A DNA stretch of 64,000 bases from Hephaestia sp. MAHUQ-44 (GCF_023806085.1 NZ_JAMSLX010000007.1:124001-188000); one strand, 5' to 3'. Shown: positions 52,528 through 62,220, numbered from the stretch's first letter. Notes: generated from the letters alone by a model not told the origin. Numbers and translations: made by a program.

Positions 52528-52563
52528 TGTCCGGTCGTGGACAGAAGTGTCCGGAAGCGGACA
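52528..52563. promoter_or_regulatory. Upstream activator site pair B (TGTCCG-N4-CGGACA)
   Basis: TGTCCGGTCGTGGACA (52528-52543, one mismatch) and TGTCCGGAAGCGGACA (52548-52563, perfect; flanked by a further G-C pair) are 20 bp apart centre to centre and about 64 bp upstream of the -24 GG of the promoter at 52617. This repeats the arrangement of pair A. Confidence 0.78.
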
Positions 52564-52616
52564 CTGCCGGCAGCGGCCGGTGAGCGCGCATCCGCGCCCG
52601 CGCGTCGATCGCACGG

Positions 52617-52634
52617 CTGGCATGACCCTTGCGG
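52617..52634 (+). promoter_or_regulatory. Sigma-54 promoter of the ABC exporter operon
   Basis: CTGGCATGACCCTTGCGG keeps GG-N10-GC and TTGC, with T for C in the -24 element. The predicted start (about 52644) is almost at the ATG at 52646, so either the message is nearly leaderless or translation begins at a later ATG (52703). Confidence 0.75.
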
Positions 52635-52645
52635 GGCGCAAACGC

Positions 52646-53953
52646 ATGAGCGGGGTGCCGATCGAAAAAGACGAAACCGTAGCGCCGGCGAGCGGCAGCG
52701 GTATGGATCGCGTGGTCGCGAAAAAGGGGCTCCCGGCCAGGCTGAAGATCGCGGCGGGCGCGCTGGTGGCGGTGGCGCTCGCCGCGATCTTCCTGTGGTT
52801 CGCGCCACGCGCCGGCACGCAGAATGTCGCGGCCGATCATGTCACGATCTCGCCGGTCACCAAGGCGACGTTCGACGATTTCATCCCGCTGCGCGCGCGC
52901 GTCACCCCGCTGGTCACGGTCTATCTCGACGCGGTCGAGGGCGGGCGGGTCGAGCAAGTGCTGGTCGAGGACGGCGCCAGCGTCACCAAGGGCCAGATGC
53001 TCGCGGTACTCTCCAACCCCGATCTCGCGCTCAACCTGCTCGCGCGCCAGACCGAGGTGACGCAGCAGATCAACAACATGCGCAGCCAGGAACTCGCGCT
53101 CGAACAGACCCGGCTCGCCAACACCCGCGCGGTGCTCGAGGCGCAGCTCGACACCGCCAGGGCGCGGCGCCAGTACGAACGCGAGCAACCTTTGGCCGCG
53201 AAAGGCTTCGTCGCGGGCAAGCAGTTCGACGATACCACCGATCAATATCGCTATGAGCGCCAGCGTCTCGCCGCTGTCCAGCACAGCCAGGCGACCGACG
53301 AGCGGCTTCAGGCGAGCCAACTGGCGCAGCAGCGCGCGGCGGCGCAATCGCTCGAATCGGGGCTGGAGATCGCGCGCCGCAACCTCGATGCGCTCAATCT
53401 GCGCGCGCCGGTGACGGGGCAGCTTTCGGGCTTCTCGATCCAGATCGGCCAGTCGCTGCCGCAGGGCGAGCGGGTCGGGCAGATCGATTCGCCGGGGCGC
53501 AACAAGCTGATCGCCGGGGTCGACGAATTCTATCTCGGGCGCGTCGCGGTCGGGCAGAAAGCCAGCGTCGATTGGGGCGGCAAAAGCTATCCGACGCGCG
53601 TCACCAAAATCTATCCGCAGGTGCAAAACGGCCAGTTTCAGGTCGATCTGCAATTCCTCGGCGACGAGCCCGCCGATCTCCAGCGCGGCCAGACGCTCCA
53701 GGCGAAGCTGACACTCGGCGATCCCGCGCCTGCGCTGCTGATCCCCAACGGCGCTTTCTACAACGAAACCGGCGGCAATTGGGTGTTCGTGGTCGCCCCC
53801 GACGGCACCAGCGCGATTCGGCGCCCGGTGCGGCTGGGGCGGCGCAATGCTGAATCGATCGAGGTGCTTGATGGGCTCGAGCCCGGCGAGCGCGTCATCA
53901 CCTCGCCCTACACCGGTTTCGCCGACAAGAACCGCCTCGATCTCGACGACTGA
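52646..53953 (+). CDS. Periplasmic adaptor (membrane fusion) protein of the ABC exporter
   Basis: A 435-residue HlyD/MacA-family adaptor: a single N-terminal membrane helix (IAAGALVAVALAAIFLWFA), a lipoyl/barrel-sandwich segment (VEQVLVEDGASVTKGQMLAV), a long helical hairpin (QQINNMRSQELALEQTRLAN), then a second lipoyl half (NLDALNLRAPVTGQLSGFSI) and beta-barrel regions. If transcription starts near 52644, the ATG at 52703 (MDRVVAKKGLPARL), just ahead of the membrane helix, is a realistic alternative start. The ABC ATPase follows after 13 bp. Confidence 0.88.
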   Translation: MSGVPIEKDETVAPASGSGMDRVVAKKGLPARLKIAAGALVAVALAAIFLWFAPRAGTQNVAADHVTISPVTKATFDDFIPLRARVTPLVTVYLDAVEGGRVEQVLVEDGASVTKGQMLAVLSNPDLALNLLARQTEVTQQINNMRSQELALEQTRLANTRAVLEAQLDTARARRQYEREQPLAAKGFVAGKQFDDTTDQYRYERQRLAAVQHSQATDERLQASQLAQQRAAAQSLESGLEIARRNLDALNLRAPVTGQLSGFSIQIGQSLPQGERVGQIDSPGRNKLIAGVDEFYLGRVAVGQKASVDWGGKSYPTRVTKIYPQVQNGQFQVDLQFLGDEPADLQRGQTLQAKLTLGDPAPALLIPNGAFYNETGGNWVFVVAPDGTSAIRRPVRLGRRNAESIEVLDGLEPGERVITSPYTGFADKNRLDLDD

Positions 53954-53966
53954 AAGGACGAACACG

Positions 53967-54647
53967 ATGCTGAGCATGCGCGCGCTATCGCGGGTCTACC
54001 GCGCCGACACGGTCGAGACGACCGCGCTCGACGCGATCGATCTCGACATTGCCGAGGGCGAGTTCGTCGCGATCATGGGCCCCTCGGGGTGCGGCAAATC
54101 GACCCTGCTCAACCTGATGGGGATGCTCGACAGCCCGTCGAGCGGGTCCTACGTTTTTGACGGCCAGGAAGTCGCCGGGCTGCCCGAAAGCCGCCTCGCC
54201 GAGGTGCGCAAGGGCGCGATCGGCTTCATCTTCCAGAGCTTCAACCTCGTCGACGAGCTGACGGTGCGCGAGAATGTCGAACTCGCCTTGCTCTATCACG
54301 ACGTGTCGGCAAGCGAGCGCCGCCGGCGTGCCGATACGGTCATGGATCGCGTCGGCATCGCGCATCGCGCGCGCCACCGGCCGAGCCAGTTGTCGGGCGG
54401 CCAGCAGCAGCGCGTCGCGGTCGCGCGCGCGCTGGTCGCCAGCCCGCGGCTGATCCTCGCCGACGAGCCCACCGGCAACCTCGATACCGCGCACGGCGAG
54501 GAAGTGATGCGGATGCTCCAGACGTTGAACGCCGACGGCGCGACGATCGTGATGGTCACCCACTCGCCCGCGCACGCCGATTATGCGGGCCGCATCGTCC
54601 AGATGCTCGACGGCCGCATCCTCCAGCAACACCGCCGCGCGGCCTGA
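53967..54647 (+). CDS. ABC transporter ATPase (MacB/LolD-type)
   Basis: A 226-residue ATPase: Walker A MGPSGCGKSTLLNLMG, Q-loop IFQSFNLVDELTVRENV, signature LSGGQQQRVAVARAL, Walker B LILADEPTGNLD and the H-loop VTHSPAHADYA. It belongs to the LolD/MacB/FtsE group that powers FtsX-type permeases. GAAAGGA precedes the ATG. The permease gene follows. Confidence 0.94.
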   Translation: MLSMRALSRVYRADTVETTALDAIDLDIAEGEFVAIMGPSGCGKSTLLNLMGMLDSPSSGSYVFDGQEVAGLPESRLAEVRKGAIGFIFQSFNLVDELTVRENVELALLYHDVSASERRRRADTVMDRVGIAHRARHRPSQLSGGQQQRVAVARALVASPRLILADEPTGNLDTAHGEEVMRMLQTLNADGATIVMVTHSPAHADYAGRIVQMLDGRILQQHRRAA

Positions 54648-54669
54648 GACGAGAGGAGGGGTCGGTCCG

Positions 54670-57177
54670 ATGTGGCGCAATTATCTCACGGTCGCCTTGC
54701 GCGCACTCGCCAAGAACCGCGCTTATACGATCATCAACATCGCCGGGCTGTCGCTGGGGATCGCGGCGTGCCTGCTGATCCTGTCCTATGTGCGCTACGA
54801 ATTCAGCTATGACGACTGGCTGCCCCAATCGGACAAAGTGTTCCAGCTCCAGGATTTCTACCACGCCACCGACGAAGGCGGCGAGGAGATGAAGCTCCAG
54901 CAGACCAGCTACGTCACCGGCCAGCGGCTGAAGCAGGATTTCCCGCAGGTCGCGAACGCGGTCTATTTCACCAGCCAGGCGATCGTCGTGCTGCAGGACG
55001 GCCAGCCGAGTACGGTGCCCGGCGCGCTGTTCGTCGACGGCAATCTGTTCGATGTGCTCAAGGTGCCGTTCGTGCGCGGCGATCCCGCGCACGCGCTCGA
55101 CGATCCGCATTCGCTCGTACTCGGCGAGAAAGCGGCCCGGAAATATTTCGGCAATGACGATCCGATCGGCAAGACGCTGACGCTCACCAGCCGCGCGCTC
55201 AAGGAGGATTATCGCGTCACCGGCGTGTTTCGTGATCTGCCGAAGAATTCGTCGCTCGGCTTCGGCATGGTCGCGCGTTTCGCCCCCGCCACCTATTGGC
55301 AAGCGACCCCCGGCGCGATGACGAGCTGGAGCTGGCAGGAGGGGGGCTATTGGCTGCGGCTGCGCGCGCCCGCCGATGCCGCCGCGATCGAGGCGCAGCT
55401 TCCGGCATGGGAAAAGCGCAATATCCCCGACGAGAATGATGGGGTGCGGATCAGCAATCCGGGCGATTATCAGGATTGGAAGCTGGTCAACATCCGCGAC
55501 GTCCATCTCGGCGAAGCGCAAGGCGGCGCGCAGACGCCGGGCAATGACAAGACGACGATCGTCACTTTCGCGATCGTCGCCTTGCTGATCCTCGGCATGG
55601 CGTGCGTCAATTTCACCAACCTCGCCACCGCGCGCGCCACCCAGCGCGCGCGCGAAGTAGCGCTGCGCAAGGTATTGGGCGCCACCCGGCGCCAGCTCAT
55701 CGCGCAATTCCTCGGCGAATCGATCCTCGTCGCGGCGCTGGCGATGCTGGTCGCGCTCGCGCTGGTCGAACTGATGCTGCCCGCCTTGAACGGCTTTCTC
55801 GATGCCCAGATCGCGGTGCATTATTTCAGCGGCGACGGGTTGATCCTCCCGGTGATCGCGCTGACCTTGCTCGTCGGCATTGCCGGCGGGCTCTATCCCG
55901 CGCTCGTGCTGTCGCGCTTCGAGCCCGCGCGCGTGCTCAAGGCGAACCGCTCGGCGGCGGGGGCGGAAGGCTCGGGGCGGTTGCGGGGCATGCTCGTCGT
56001 CGCGCAATTCGCGGTGTCGATCGGGCTGATCATCTGCACCGCGATCGTCTATGCGCAGACCAGTTACGCGCGCAATGTCGATGCCGGCTATCAGCGCGAG
56101 CGGCTGCTCCAGCTCGACGGGATCGGTCGCCCGCAGGCCGAACAGGTCATCGATGTGCTGATGCAGCAGATCCGGCGTATTCCCGGCGTGGTGGTGATTG
56201 GCCGCACCAATATCGCGGTCGCGAACGGCCATAATTCGGCGACCGACGTGCAGGTGCCGGGCAGCCCCAGCCATGTCGCGCTCGGCGTCTACGGCACCGA
56301 TCAGGGTTTCTTCGAGGCGATGGGAATCAGGCTGCTTGCCGGGCGCACGCTCTCCGACGCGCGGCCGATGGACGATGCCACCACGCCGTCGCCGCCGTCG
56401 CCCGAAATCCAGCGGGCACTGGTGGCGCGCGGGGTGAATATCGTCGTCAGTCGCGAGGCGGCGCGGCGGCTCGGCTTCGCAAGCCCCGCCGCAGCGATCG
56501 GCAAGCAGATCAAGACCTCGATCGTCGAAAGCGAATACGGCCTTGTGCCCTCGACGATCGTCGGTGTGGTCGATGACGTGCGCTACCGTTCGGTACGCGC
56601 GCCGCTCCAGCCGATCTTCTATCTCTACGATACCGGCATCGTCACGCAGCTCATGATCCGCTTTCAGGGGCGCAGCCCCAGCGCGGTCCATGATCAGGTC
56701 GCGGCGGTGTGGCAGCGGCTGGTGCCCGATATTCCCTTCCAGGCACGCTTCGTCGACGACATCGTCAACGATCTCTACAATCGCGACGCGGCGCGCGCGC
56801 AATTGTTCGGCGCGTTCGCGGTGCTCGCGGTGGTGATCGGCTGTCTCGGGCTGTTCGGGCTCGCCGCCTTCACCGCCGAGCGGCGCACCAGGGAAATCGG
56901 CATCCGCAAGGTGCTCGGCGCGCGGACGCGCGATATCGTGCGGCTGCTGGTGTGGCAGTTCAGCCGGCCGGTGCTGATCGCCAACCTCATCGCCTGGCCG
57001 GTGGCGTGGTGGGTGATGCGCGGCTGGCTCAACGGCTTCGACGTGCGGATGCCGCTCGGCCCGGTACCGTTCGTCGCCGCGAGTGTGCTGGCGCTGGCAA
57101 TCGCGATCCTGACGATCGGGGCGCACGCCTGGCGGGTCGCGCGGACCAATCCGGTCAAGGCGCTGCGCTACGAATGA
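54670..57177 (+). CDS. FtsX-type ABC permease with two MacB/FtsX modules
   Basis: An 835-residue permease. It begins MWRNYLTVALRALAKNRAYT with a first membrane helix, then a MacB-type periplasmic domain, an FtsX domain with three helices (residues about 300-460, including RAREVALRKVLGATRRQLIA), a second helix-plus-periplasmic domain, and a second FtsX domain with RRTREIGIRKVLGARTRDIV near residue 740. The two-module form on one chain, without a fused ATPase, is typical of transporters that export peptides, lipids or lipoproteins. The cargo is unknown. Confidence 0.92.
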   Translation: MWRNYLTVALRALAKNRAYTIINIAGLSLGIAACLLILSYVRYEFSYDDWLPQSDKVFQLQDFYHATDEGGEEMKLQQTSYVTGQRLKQDFPQVANAVYFTSQAIVVLQDGQPSTVPGALFVDGNLFDVLKVPFVRGDPAHALDDPHSLVLGEKAARKYFGNDDPIGKTLTLTSRALKEDYRVTGVFRDLPKNSSLGFGMVARFAPATYWQATPGAMTSWSWQEGGYWLRLRAPADAAAIEAQLPAWEKRNIPDENDGVRISNPGDYQDWKLVNIRDVHLGEAQGGAQTPGNDKTTIVTFAIVALLILGMACVNFTNLATARATQRAREVALRKVLGATRRQLIAQFLGESILVAALAMLVALALVELMLPALNGFLDAQIAVHYFSGDGLILPVIALTLLVGIAGGLYPALVLSRFEPARVLKANRSAAGAEGSGRLRGMLVVAQFAVSIGLIICTAIVYAQTSYARNVDAGYQRERLLQLDGIGRPQAEQVIDVLMQQIRRIPGVVVIGRTNIAVANGHNSATDVQVPGSPSHVALGVYGTDQGFFEAMGIRLLAGRTLSDARPMDDATTPSPPSPEIQRALVARGVNIVVSREAARRLGFASPAAAIGKQIKTSIVESEYGLVPSTIVGVVDDVRYRSVRAPLQPIFYLYDTGIVTQLMIRFQGRSPSAVHDQVAAVWQRLVPDIPFQARFVDDIVNDLYNRDAARAQLFGAFAVLAVVIGCLGLFGLAAFTAERRTREIGIRKVLGARTRDIVRLLVWQFSRPVLIANLIAWPVAWWVMRGWLNGFDVRMPLGPVPFVAASVLALAIAILTIGAHAWRVARTNPVKALRYE

Positions 57178-57271
57178 TCGCGCGGGGGCACCCGCAACGC
57201 GATCGCGGCAAACACTATCTTCACCTTTCGGCGGCATGGTTGACGCCGTTTGACCATCGGGGACGTGGTTG

Positions 57272-58951
57272 ATGGTAGAAGTTTTGGGCGCGCAGGAATT
57301 GGCGGGTCGCAGTATCGAACCCGCGGAGGCACCAAGTGCGCCGGTGGGATTCAGCCCGAAAGGGATCGGTGTCGTTGCGGCGATCAGCGGCGGCGGCAGC
57401 CAGGTCGTGCTCGATTCGGCCGCGCTCGATACGGTCGCGCAAAGCCCCGATCCCGCGATTGCGGCGGCCGGGCAGGTCGGTAGCCAGATCAAGGTGCGCG
57501 TCGGCTCGGTGTGGCTGGTCGCCAATATCCGCGCGCTCAGGCTCGCGCCCGACCGTGACGATCGCATCATCGCCGAGGTCGATTTTGTCGGCGAAGGCGA
57601 TGAGGAACGGCTGACCGGCAAGCTCTGTAAATTCCGGCGCGGCATCACCCGCTATCCGCGCCCCGGTGCGCCGGTTTTTCCGGCCGCGACCGCCGATCTC
57701 GAGCAGATCTATGCCGCCGACGATCGCGCCAATATCGATATCGGCATCGTCTATCCGACGCGCGACATCCGCGCCGCGCTCTATATCGATGCGATGCTGG
57801 GCAAGCATTTCGCGCTGCTGGGCTCGACCGGTACCGGCAAATCGACCGCCGCCGCGCTGATCCTCCATCGCATCTGCGAGCGCGCGCCGCAGGGCCATAT
57901 CGTGATGATCGATCCGCACGGCGAATATGGCGCGGCGTTCAAAACCACCGGCGCGATCTACGATGTCGGCAATCTGCAAATGCCCTATTGGCTGATGAAC
58001 TTCGAGGAACATTGCGAAGTGTTCCTCACCAGCCATGGCGCCGATCGCCAGCTCGATGCCGATATCCTTGCCAAATGCCTGCTCGCGGCGCGCGCCAAGG
58101 GCCGGATCGGGCAAGAGATCGCCAAGCTGACGGTCGACGCGCCGGTGCCTTATCTGCTCAGCGATCTCACCAACATCATCCAGCTCGAAATGGGCAAGAT
58201 GGATCGCGCCGGCGATACCGCGCCCTATCTGCGGCTCAAGACCAAGATCGACGAGATCAAGGCCGATCCGCGCTACGGCTTCATGTTCTCCGGGATGCTC
58301 GTCGCCGATACGATGGCCGATTTCATCGGCCGCGTGTTTCGCCTGCCGGGCGACGGCAAGCCGATCTCGATCATCGACGTCTCGGGCGTGCCGTCGGAAA
58401 TCACCTCGGTGGTGGTCTCGGTGCTCGCGCGGATGGTGTTCGATTTCGCGATCTGGTCGCGCAACGAACCGCAGCGGCCGATCCTGCTCGTCTGCGAAGA
58501 GGCGCATCGCTACATCCCGAGCGGCAACGACGCCGAGGCATCGTCGGTCGGCCGCATCCTCAGCAGAATCGCGAAGGAAGGCCGTAAATACGGCGTCTCG
58601 CTGGGGCTCATCACGCAGCGTCCGTCGGATCTGGCCGAAGGCGTGCTGTCGCAATGCGGCACGATCATCTCGATGCGCCTCAACAACGATCGCGACCAGG
58701 CGTTCGTCCGCGCCGCGATGCCCGAGGGCGCGCGTGGCTTTCTCGATTCGATCCCCGCGCTCCGCAACCGCGAATGCGTGATCTGCGGCGAGGGCGTCGC
58801 GATCCCGATCCGCGTCGGTTTCGATTCGCTCGAGGAACATAAGCGCCCCGCGTCGAGCGATCCGCTGTTCTCCGAATTGTGGAGTGACGTCGGTCAGGAA
58901 GATCAGATCATCGCCCGCACCATCCGCCGCTGGCGCGCGCAGGGCCGGTAA
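57272..58951 (+). CDS. HerA-like ATPase (DUF87)
   Basis: A 559-residue hexameric FtsK/HerA-type ATPase. An N-terminal HAS-barrel-like domain (VKVRVGSVWLVANIR region) precedes Walker A GSTGTGKST (184-192), IDPHGEYGAAF with the Walker-adjacent DPHGEY, Walker B PILLVCEEAHRYIP and the sensor region GVSLGLITQRPSDLAEGVLS. HerA proteins move DNA ends together with NurA nuclease, but no nurA is next door. The TTG one codon before the ATG at 57272 is not needed. It converges with sixA, 6 bp apart. Confidence 0.9.
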   Translation: MVEVLGAQELAGRSIEPAEAPSAPVGFSPKGIGVVAAISGGGSQVVLDSAALDTVAQSPDPAIAAAGQVGSQIKVRVGSVWLVANIRALRLAPDRDDRIIAEVDFVGEGDEERLTGKLCKFRRGITRYPRPGAPVFPAATADLEQIYAADDRANIDIGIVYPTRDIRAALYIDAMLGKHFALLGSTGTGKSTAAALILHRICERAPQGHIVMIDPHGEYGAAFKTTGAIYDVGNLQMPYWLMNFEEHCEVFLTSHGADRQLDADILAKCLLAARAKGRIGQEIAKLTVDAPVPYLLSDLTNIIQLEMGKMDRAGDTAPYLRLKTKIDEIKADPRYGFMFSGMLVADTMADFIGRVFRLPGDGKPISIIDVSGVPSEITSVVVSVLARMVFDFAIWSRNEPQRPILLVCEEAHRYIPSGNDAEASSVGRILSRIAKEGRKYGVSLGLITQRPSDLAEGVLSQCGTIISMRLNNDRDQAFVRAAMPEGARGFLDSIPALRNRECVICGEGVAIPIRVGFDSLEEHKRPASSDPLFSELWSDVGQEDQIIARTIRRWRAQGR

Positions 58952-58957
58952 CGCGCG

Positions 58958-59497
58958 TTACGCCTGATCGGGCCCCAGTGCCGGATCGAGATCGCGCGGC
59001 CGGATGAAGCGCGTCAGCGTCCCCGTCGCCGCCCCCACCGACGGCCAGTCGTCGGCGAAACGAATCTCGGCGACCGTCGCGGTCGGGTATTTGGCCGCCG
59101 CCTCCTGTCGCAACACGTCACTGGCATCGTCGGGCACCAGCAGCAGCACCAGTTCCTCGAGCCCCGGATTGTGGCCGATCAGCAGTACGCGCTCGGCCTC
59201 GGCGGGCAGCCCGTGGATCACGTCGAGCAAGGTTACGGGCGAGGCGAGATAAAGCCGCCGGTCCCATTCGGGCACGAACGCGCGCCCATATCCCGCGCCA
59301 AGCTGGTCGATCGTATCGCCGACGCGCGCCGCGGGCGAGGCAATGATGTGGTCGAATTCGAGCCCCAGCGAGCGCAGGTGCCGCCCGATGAGCTGCGCCG
59401 CGCGCTCGCCCTTGGCGTTGAGCGGGCGATCGAAATCGCGCTCGACCGGATCGTCCCAGCCCGACTTGGCGTGCCTCAGCAGCGTCAAGGTTTTCAT
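58958..59497 (-). CDS. SixA-type histidine phosphatase
   Basis: A 179-residue histidine phosphatase-superfamily protein with the RHG-type motif LLRHAKSGWDDPVERDFDRP and IGHNPGLEELVLLL. Such proteins dephosphorylate phospho-histidine on signalling proteins (SixA) or act on small substrates. It is 17 bp after the DinG-like gene. Confidence 0.85.
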   Translation of the reverse strand: MKTLTLLRHAKSGWDDPVERDFDRPLNAKGERAAQLIGRHLRSLGLEFDHIIASPAARVGDTIDQLGAGYGRAFVPEWDRRLYLASPVTLLDVIHGLPAEAERVLLIGHNPGLEELVLLLVPDDASDVLRQEAAAKYPTATVAEIRFADDWPSVGAATGTLTRFIRPRDLDPALGPDQA

Positions 59498-59514
59498 GGG
59501 GGCAGCGATCTCCG

Positions 59515-62220
59515 TCAGGCGTGTTCCCCCGTCTCTTGCACGATCGGCGCGGCCGAGGAAAGACGCGTTACGACGCGCGCGACCGCGTCGTCGAGCGTCA
59601 CGCGCGCAATCCCTACCCCCGGCGGGAACGCGGTCAGCAGCCGCGAGGGCATCGCCGCCGACAGCAATACGAACGCGCCGCGATCGTCGGCGCGGCGGAT
59701 CAGCCGGCCGAACGCCTGCGCCAGCCGCGCGCGCACCAGCCGATCCTCATACGCGCCGCCGCCGCCCGCCATCCGCCGCGCAGCGTGGAGCACGCCGGGC
59801 TTGGACCAGGGCACGCCCTCCATCACCACCAGCCGCAGCGAATGCCCCGGCACGTCGACGCCGTCACGCAGCGCATCGGTGCCGAGCAGCGAGGCGTGGC
59901 CGTCGTCGCGGAAAATATCGACCAGCGTGCCGGTATCGATCGGATCGACATGCTGCGCGTGGAGCGGCAACCCCTCGCGCGCCAGCCGGTCGGCGATCCG
60001 CCCATGCACCCCGCGCAGCCGCCGGATCGCGGTGAACAGCCCCAGCGTGCCGCCGCCCGCCGCGACGATCAGCCGCGCATAGGCATTGGCGAGCGCGGCC
60101 ACGTCGCCGCGCGGCACGTCGGTGACGATCAGCACTTCGGCCTGGCTGGCATAATCGAACGGGCTCGGCGCCTCGAACAATTGCGCGGGCGCGGCGAGGT
60201 GCGGTGCGCCCGCGCGCGCCGCCGCCACCCCCCAGTCGCCCCCCGCGCGCAGCGTCGCCGAGGTGACGAGCGCGCCGTGCGCGGGCTTGAGCACCGTCTC
60301 GGCGAGCGGCCGCGTCGGATCGAGCCAGTGGCGGCGCAGCCCGATATCCCATTCGCGCCCCTCGATCCGGTCGATCGCGAGCCTGTCGACGAAATCGGGA
60401 TCGGCCGGCCCGCCGACCCGCGCGAGCAGCGCCAGCCACGCCCCCACCGTCTCGGCGCGCCAGCCGAGCGAGGCGATCGCGCCCTCGATCCGCGCGCGCG
60501 CCGGGCCGTCCATCCAGTCGGGCGCCTCGGCCAGCACCGCCTCGAGCCGCCGCCCCAGCGTCACCAGCGGCCGGTACAAGCCGTCGAGCGCCTGCGCCGC
60601 GCCCGCCGCCGCATCGATCAATTCGGGCGAGGGCTCGGCCAGTTCGGTCTCGAGCCCATAGCCCGCGTCGCTCTTGGCGGTGTCGCGCGCATAGACGAGG
60701 CCCCGCACGCTCGCGAGCAGCGCCTCGATCGCGCCGAACGGCTCGCCCTCGCTCAGCCGCTGGAGCCAACCGTCGGCGGGCAGCGCCGCCGCCGCCTCGC
60801 CCGCCGCCTGGATCGCGAGCGCGCCCTGTTCGTCATAGCTGGCGACATCCGACAGCCGCGCCGCCAGCCCGCGCCGCCGCCCCCGGCTACGCGATTCGGG
60901 GCCGATCACCCAGCGCCGGATCTCGATCGCCTCCTGCCCGGTCAGCGCGGTCGAAAACATCGCGTCGGCGGCGTCGAACAGATGATGGCCTTCGTCGAAC
61001 ACATAGCGCGTCGGCCGCGTCGCGGCTTCGCGCCCGCGCGCCGCGTTGACCATCACCAGCGCGTGGTTGGCGATCACGATATCGGCCTCGGCGCTGGCCC
61101 GCGCGGCGCGTTCGATGAAGCATTTGCGGAAATGCGGGCACCCGGCATAAACGCACTCGCCGCGCCGGTCGGTCAGCGCGGTCGCACCCGCGCGGCGGAA
61201 CAGCGTCGGCAGCCAGCCGGGCAGGTCGCCGCCCACCATGTCGCCGTCGGCGCTATACGCCGCCCAGCGCGCGACCAATTGCGCAAGCACCGCCGCACGC
61301 CCGGCAAACCCGCCCTGCAACGCATCCTCGAGGTTGAGCAGGCACAGATAATTCTCGCGGCCCTTGCGCGTCACCACCCGCGCGCGCCGCACCGCGTCGT
61401 CGGGATAGAGCCGCGCACTTTCGTGCCCCAACTGGCGTTGCAGCGCCTTGGTATAGGTCGATACCCACACCGCGCCGCCCGCTTTCTCGGCCCACAGCGA
61501 GGCGGGCGCGAGATAGCCCAGCGTCTTGCCGATCCCCGTCCCCGCCTCGGCGAGCACCAGATTGGGGGCATCGCGCATCATCCGCGGGGCAAAGGCCTGC
61601 GCGGCGGCCTCGGCATAGGCGCGCTGGCCGGGGCGCTGCTCGGCCGCCGATCCGGTCAGCGTCGCCAGCCGCGCCTGCGTCTCGGCGGCGTCGAGCGTCA
61701 CCGTGCGCGGCGCCGGGCGCGGCGCGGCCTCGTGCCATTCGGGCAGTTTGGAAAACAGCCAGCGCTCGTTTTCGGCGGGCCGCGCGATCCGATCGGCCAG
61801 CGCGGGCGCCCACGCCCAGCGCAGCCGCGCCAGCGCTTGCGCCGCGGTCCACGCCCCCTCGCGCTCGGGCCAGTCGCCCTCGGCGATCGCGAGCAGCCGC
61901 TGGGCGGCCTCGCGCAAGAACGGCGCCACCTCCTCGTCGCGCGTCGGCGGCAACACGCCCGCGACCCGCGCCAGCCCCTTGGGCGTCGGCACCATGAACC
62001 GCGCCGGGTGGAGGAACGCGAACAATTCGAGCAGATCGAGCCCCGACAGATCGGCATAACCCAGCCGCTGCCCCACCAGCGGCGCGCCCAGCACCAGCAC
62101 CGGCGTATCGGCCGCAATCCGGATCGCCTCCCCCCGCCCCAATGCCCGCGTCTCGCCATCGGGCGTGGCCAGCCAGATGCCGCCATGGCTGGCATGAAGC
62201 GCGGGATAGGGAAGCGTCAT
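59515..62220 (-). CDS. DinG-like ATP-dependent helicase with Fe-S motif
   Basis: A 901-residue superfamily 2 (XPD/DinG-type) helicase. Walker A AEAGTGIGKT (224-233), cysteines in YLCLLN and in ECVYAGCPHFRKCFIE that form the Fe-S site of the family, a VFDEGHHLFD helicase motif II (DEGH), and C-terminal motif VI LAQAFGRLIRRADDRGAFVL. The first 190 residues form an extra domain with LATPDGETRALGRGEAIRIA that may be a degenerate exonuclease-like fold. The ATG at 62220 starts the conserved chain; an upstream extension of 12 residues is poorly supported. Confidence 0.88.
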   Translation of the reverse strand: MTLPYPALHASHGGIWLATPDGETRALGRGEAIRIAADTPVLVLGAPLVGQRLGYADLSGLDLLELFAFLHPARFMVPTPKGLARVAGVLPPTRDEEVAPFLREAAQRLLAIAEGDWPEREGAWTAAQALARLRWAWAPALADRIARPAENERWLFSKLPEWHEAAPRPAPRTVTLDAAETQARLATLTGSAAEQRPGQRAYAEAAAQAFAPRMMRDAPNLVLAEAGTGIGKTLGYLAPASLWAEKAGGAVWVSTYTKALQRQLGHESARLYPDDAVRRARVVTRKGRENYLCLLNLEDALQGGFAGRAAVLAQLVARWAAYSADGDMVGGDLPGWLPTLFRRAGATALTDRRGECVYAGCPHFRKCFIERAARASAEADIVIANHALVMVNAARGREAATRPTRYVFDEGHHLFDAADAMFSTALTGQEAIEIRRWVIGPESRSRGRRRGLAARLSDVASYDEQGALAIQAAGEAAAALPADGWLQRLSEGEPFGAIEALLASVRGLVYARDTAKSDAGYGLETELAEPSPELIDAAAGAAQALDGLYRPLVTLGRRLEAVLAEAPDWMDGPARARIEGAIASLGWRAETVGAWLALLARVGGPADPDFVDRLAIDRIEGREWDIGLRRHWLDPTRPLAETVLKPAHGALVTSATLRAGGDWGVAAARAGAPHLAAPAQLFEAPSPFDYASQAEVLIVTDVPRGDVAALANAYARLIVAAGGGTLGLFTAIRRLRGVHGRIADRLAREGLPLHAQHVDPIDTGTLVDIFRDDGHASLLGTDALRDGVDVPGHSLRLVVMEGVPWSKPGVLHAARRMAGGGGAYEDRLVRARLAQAFGRLIRRADDRGAFVLLSAAMPSRLLTAFPPGVGIARVTLDDAVARVVTRLSSAAPIVQETGEHA

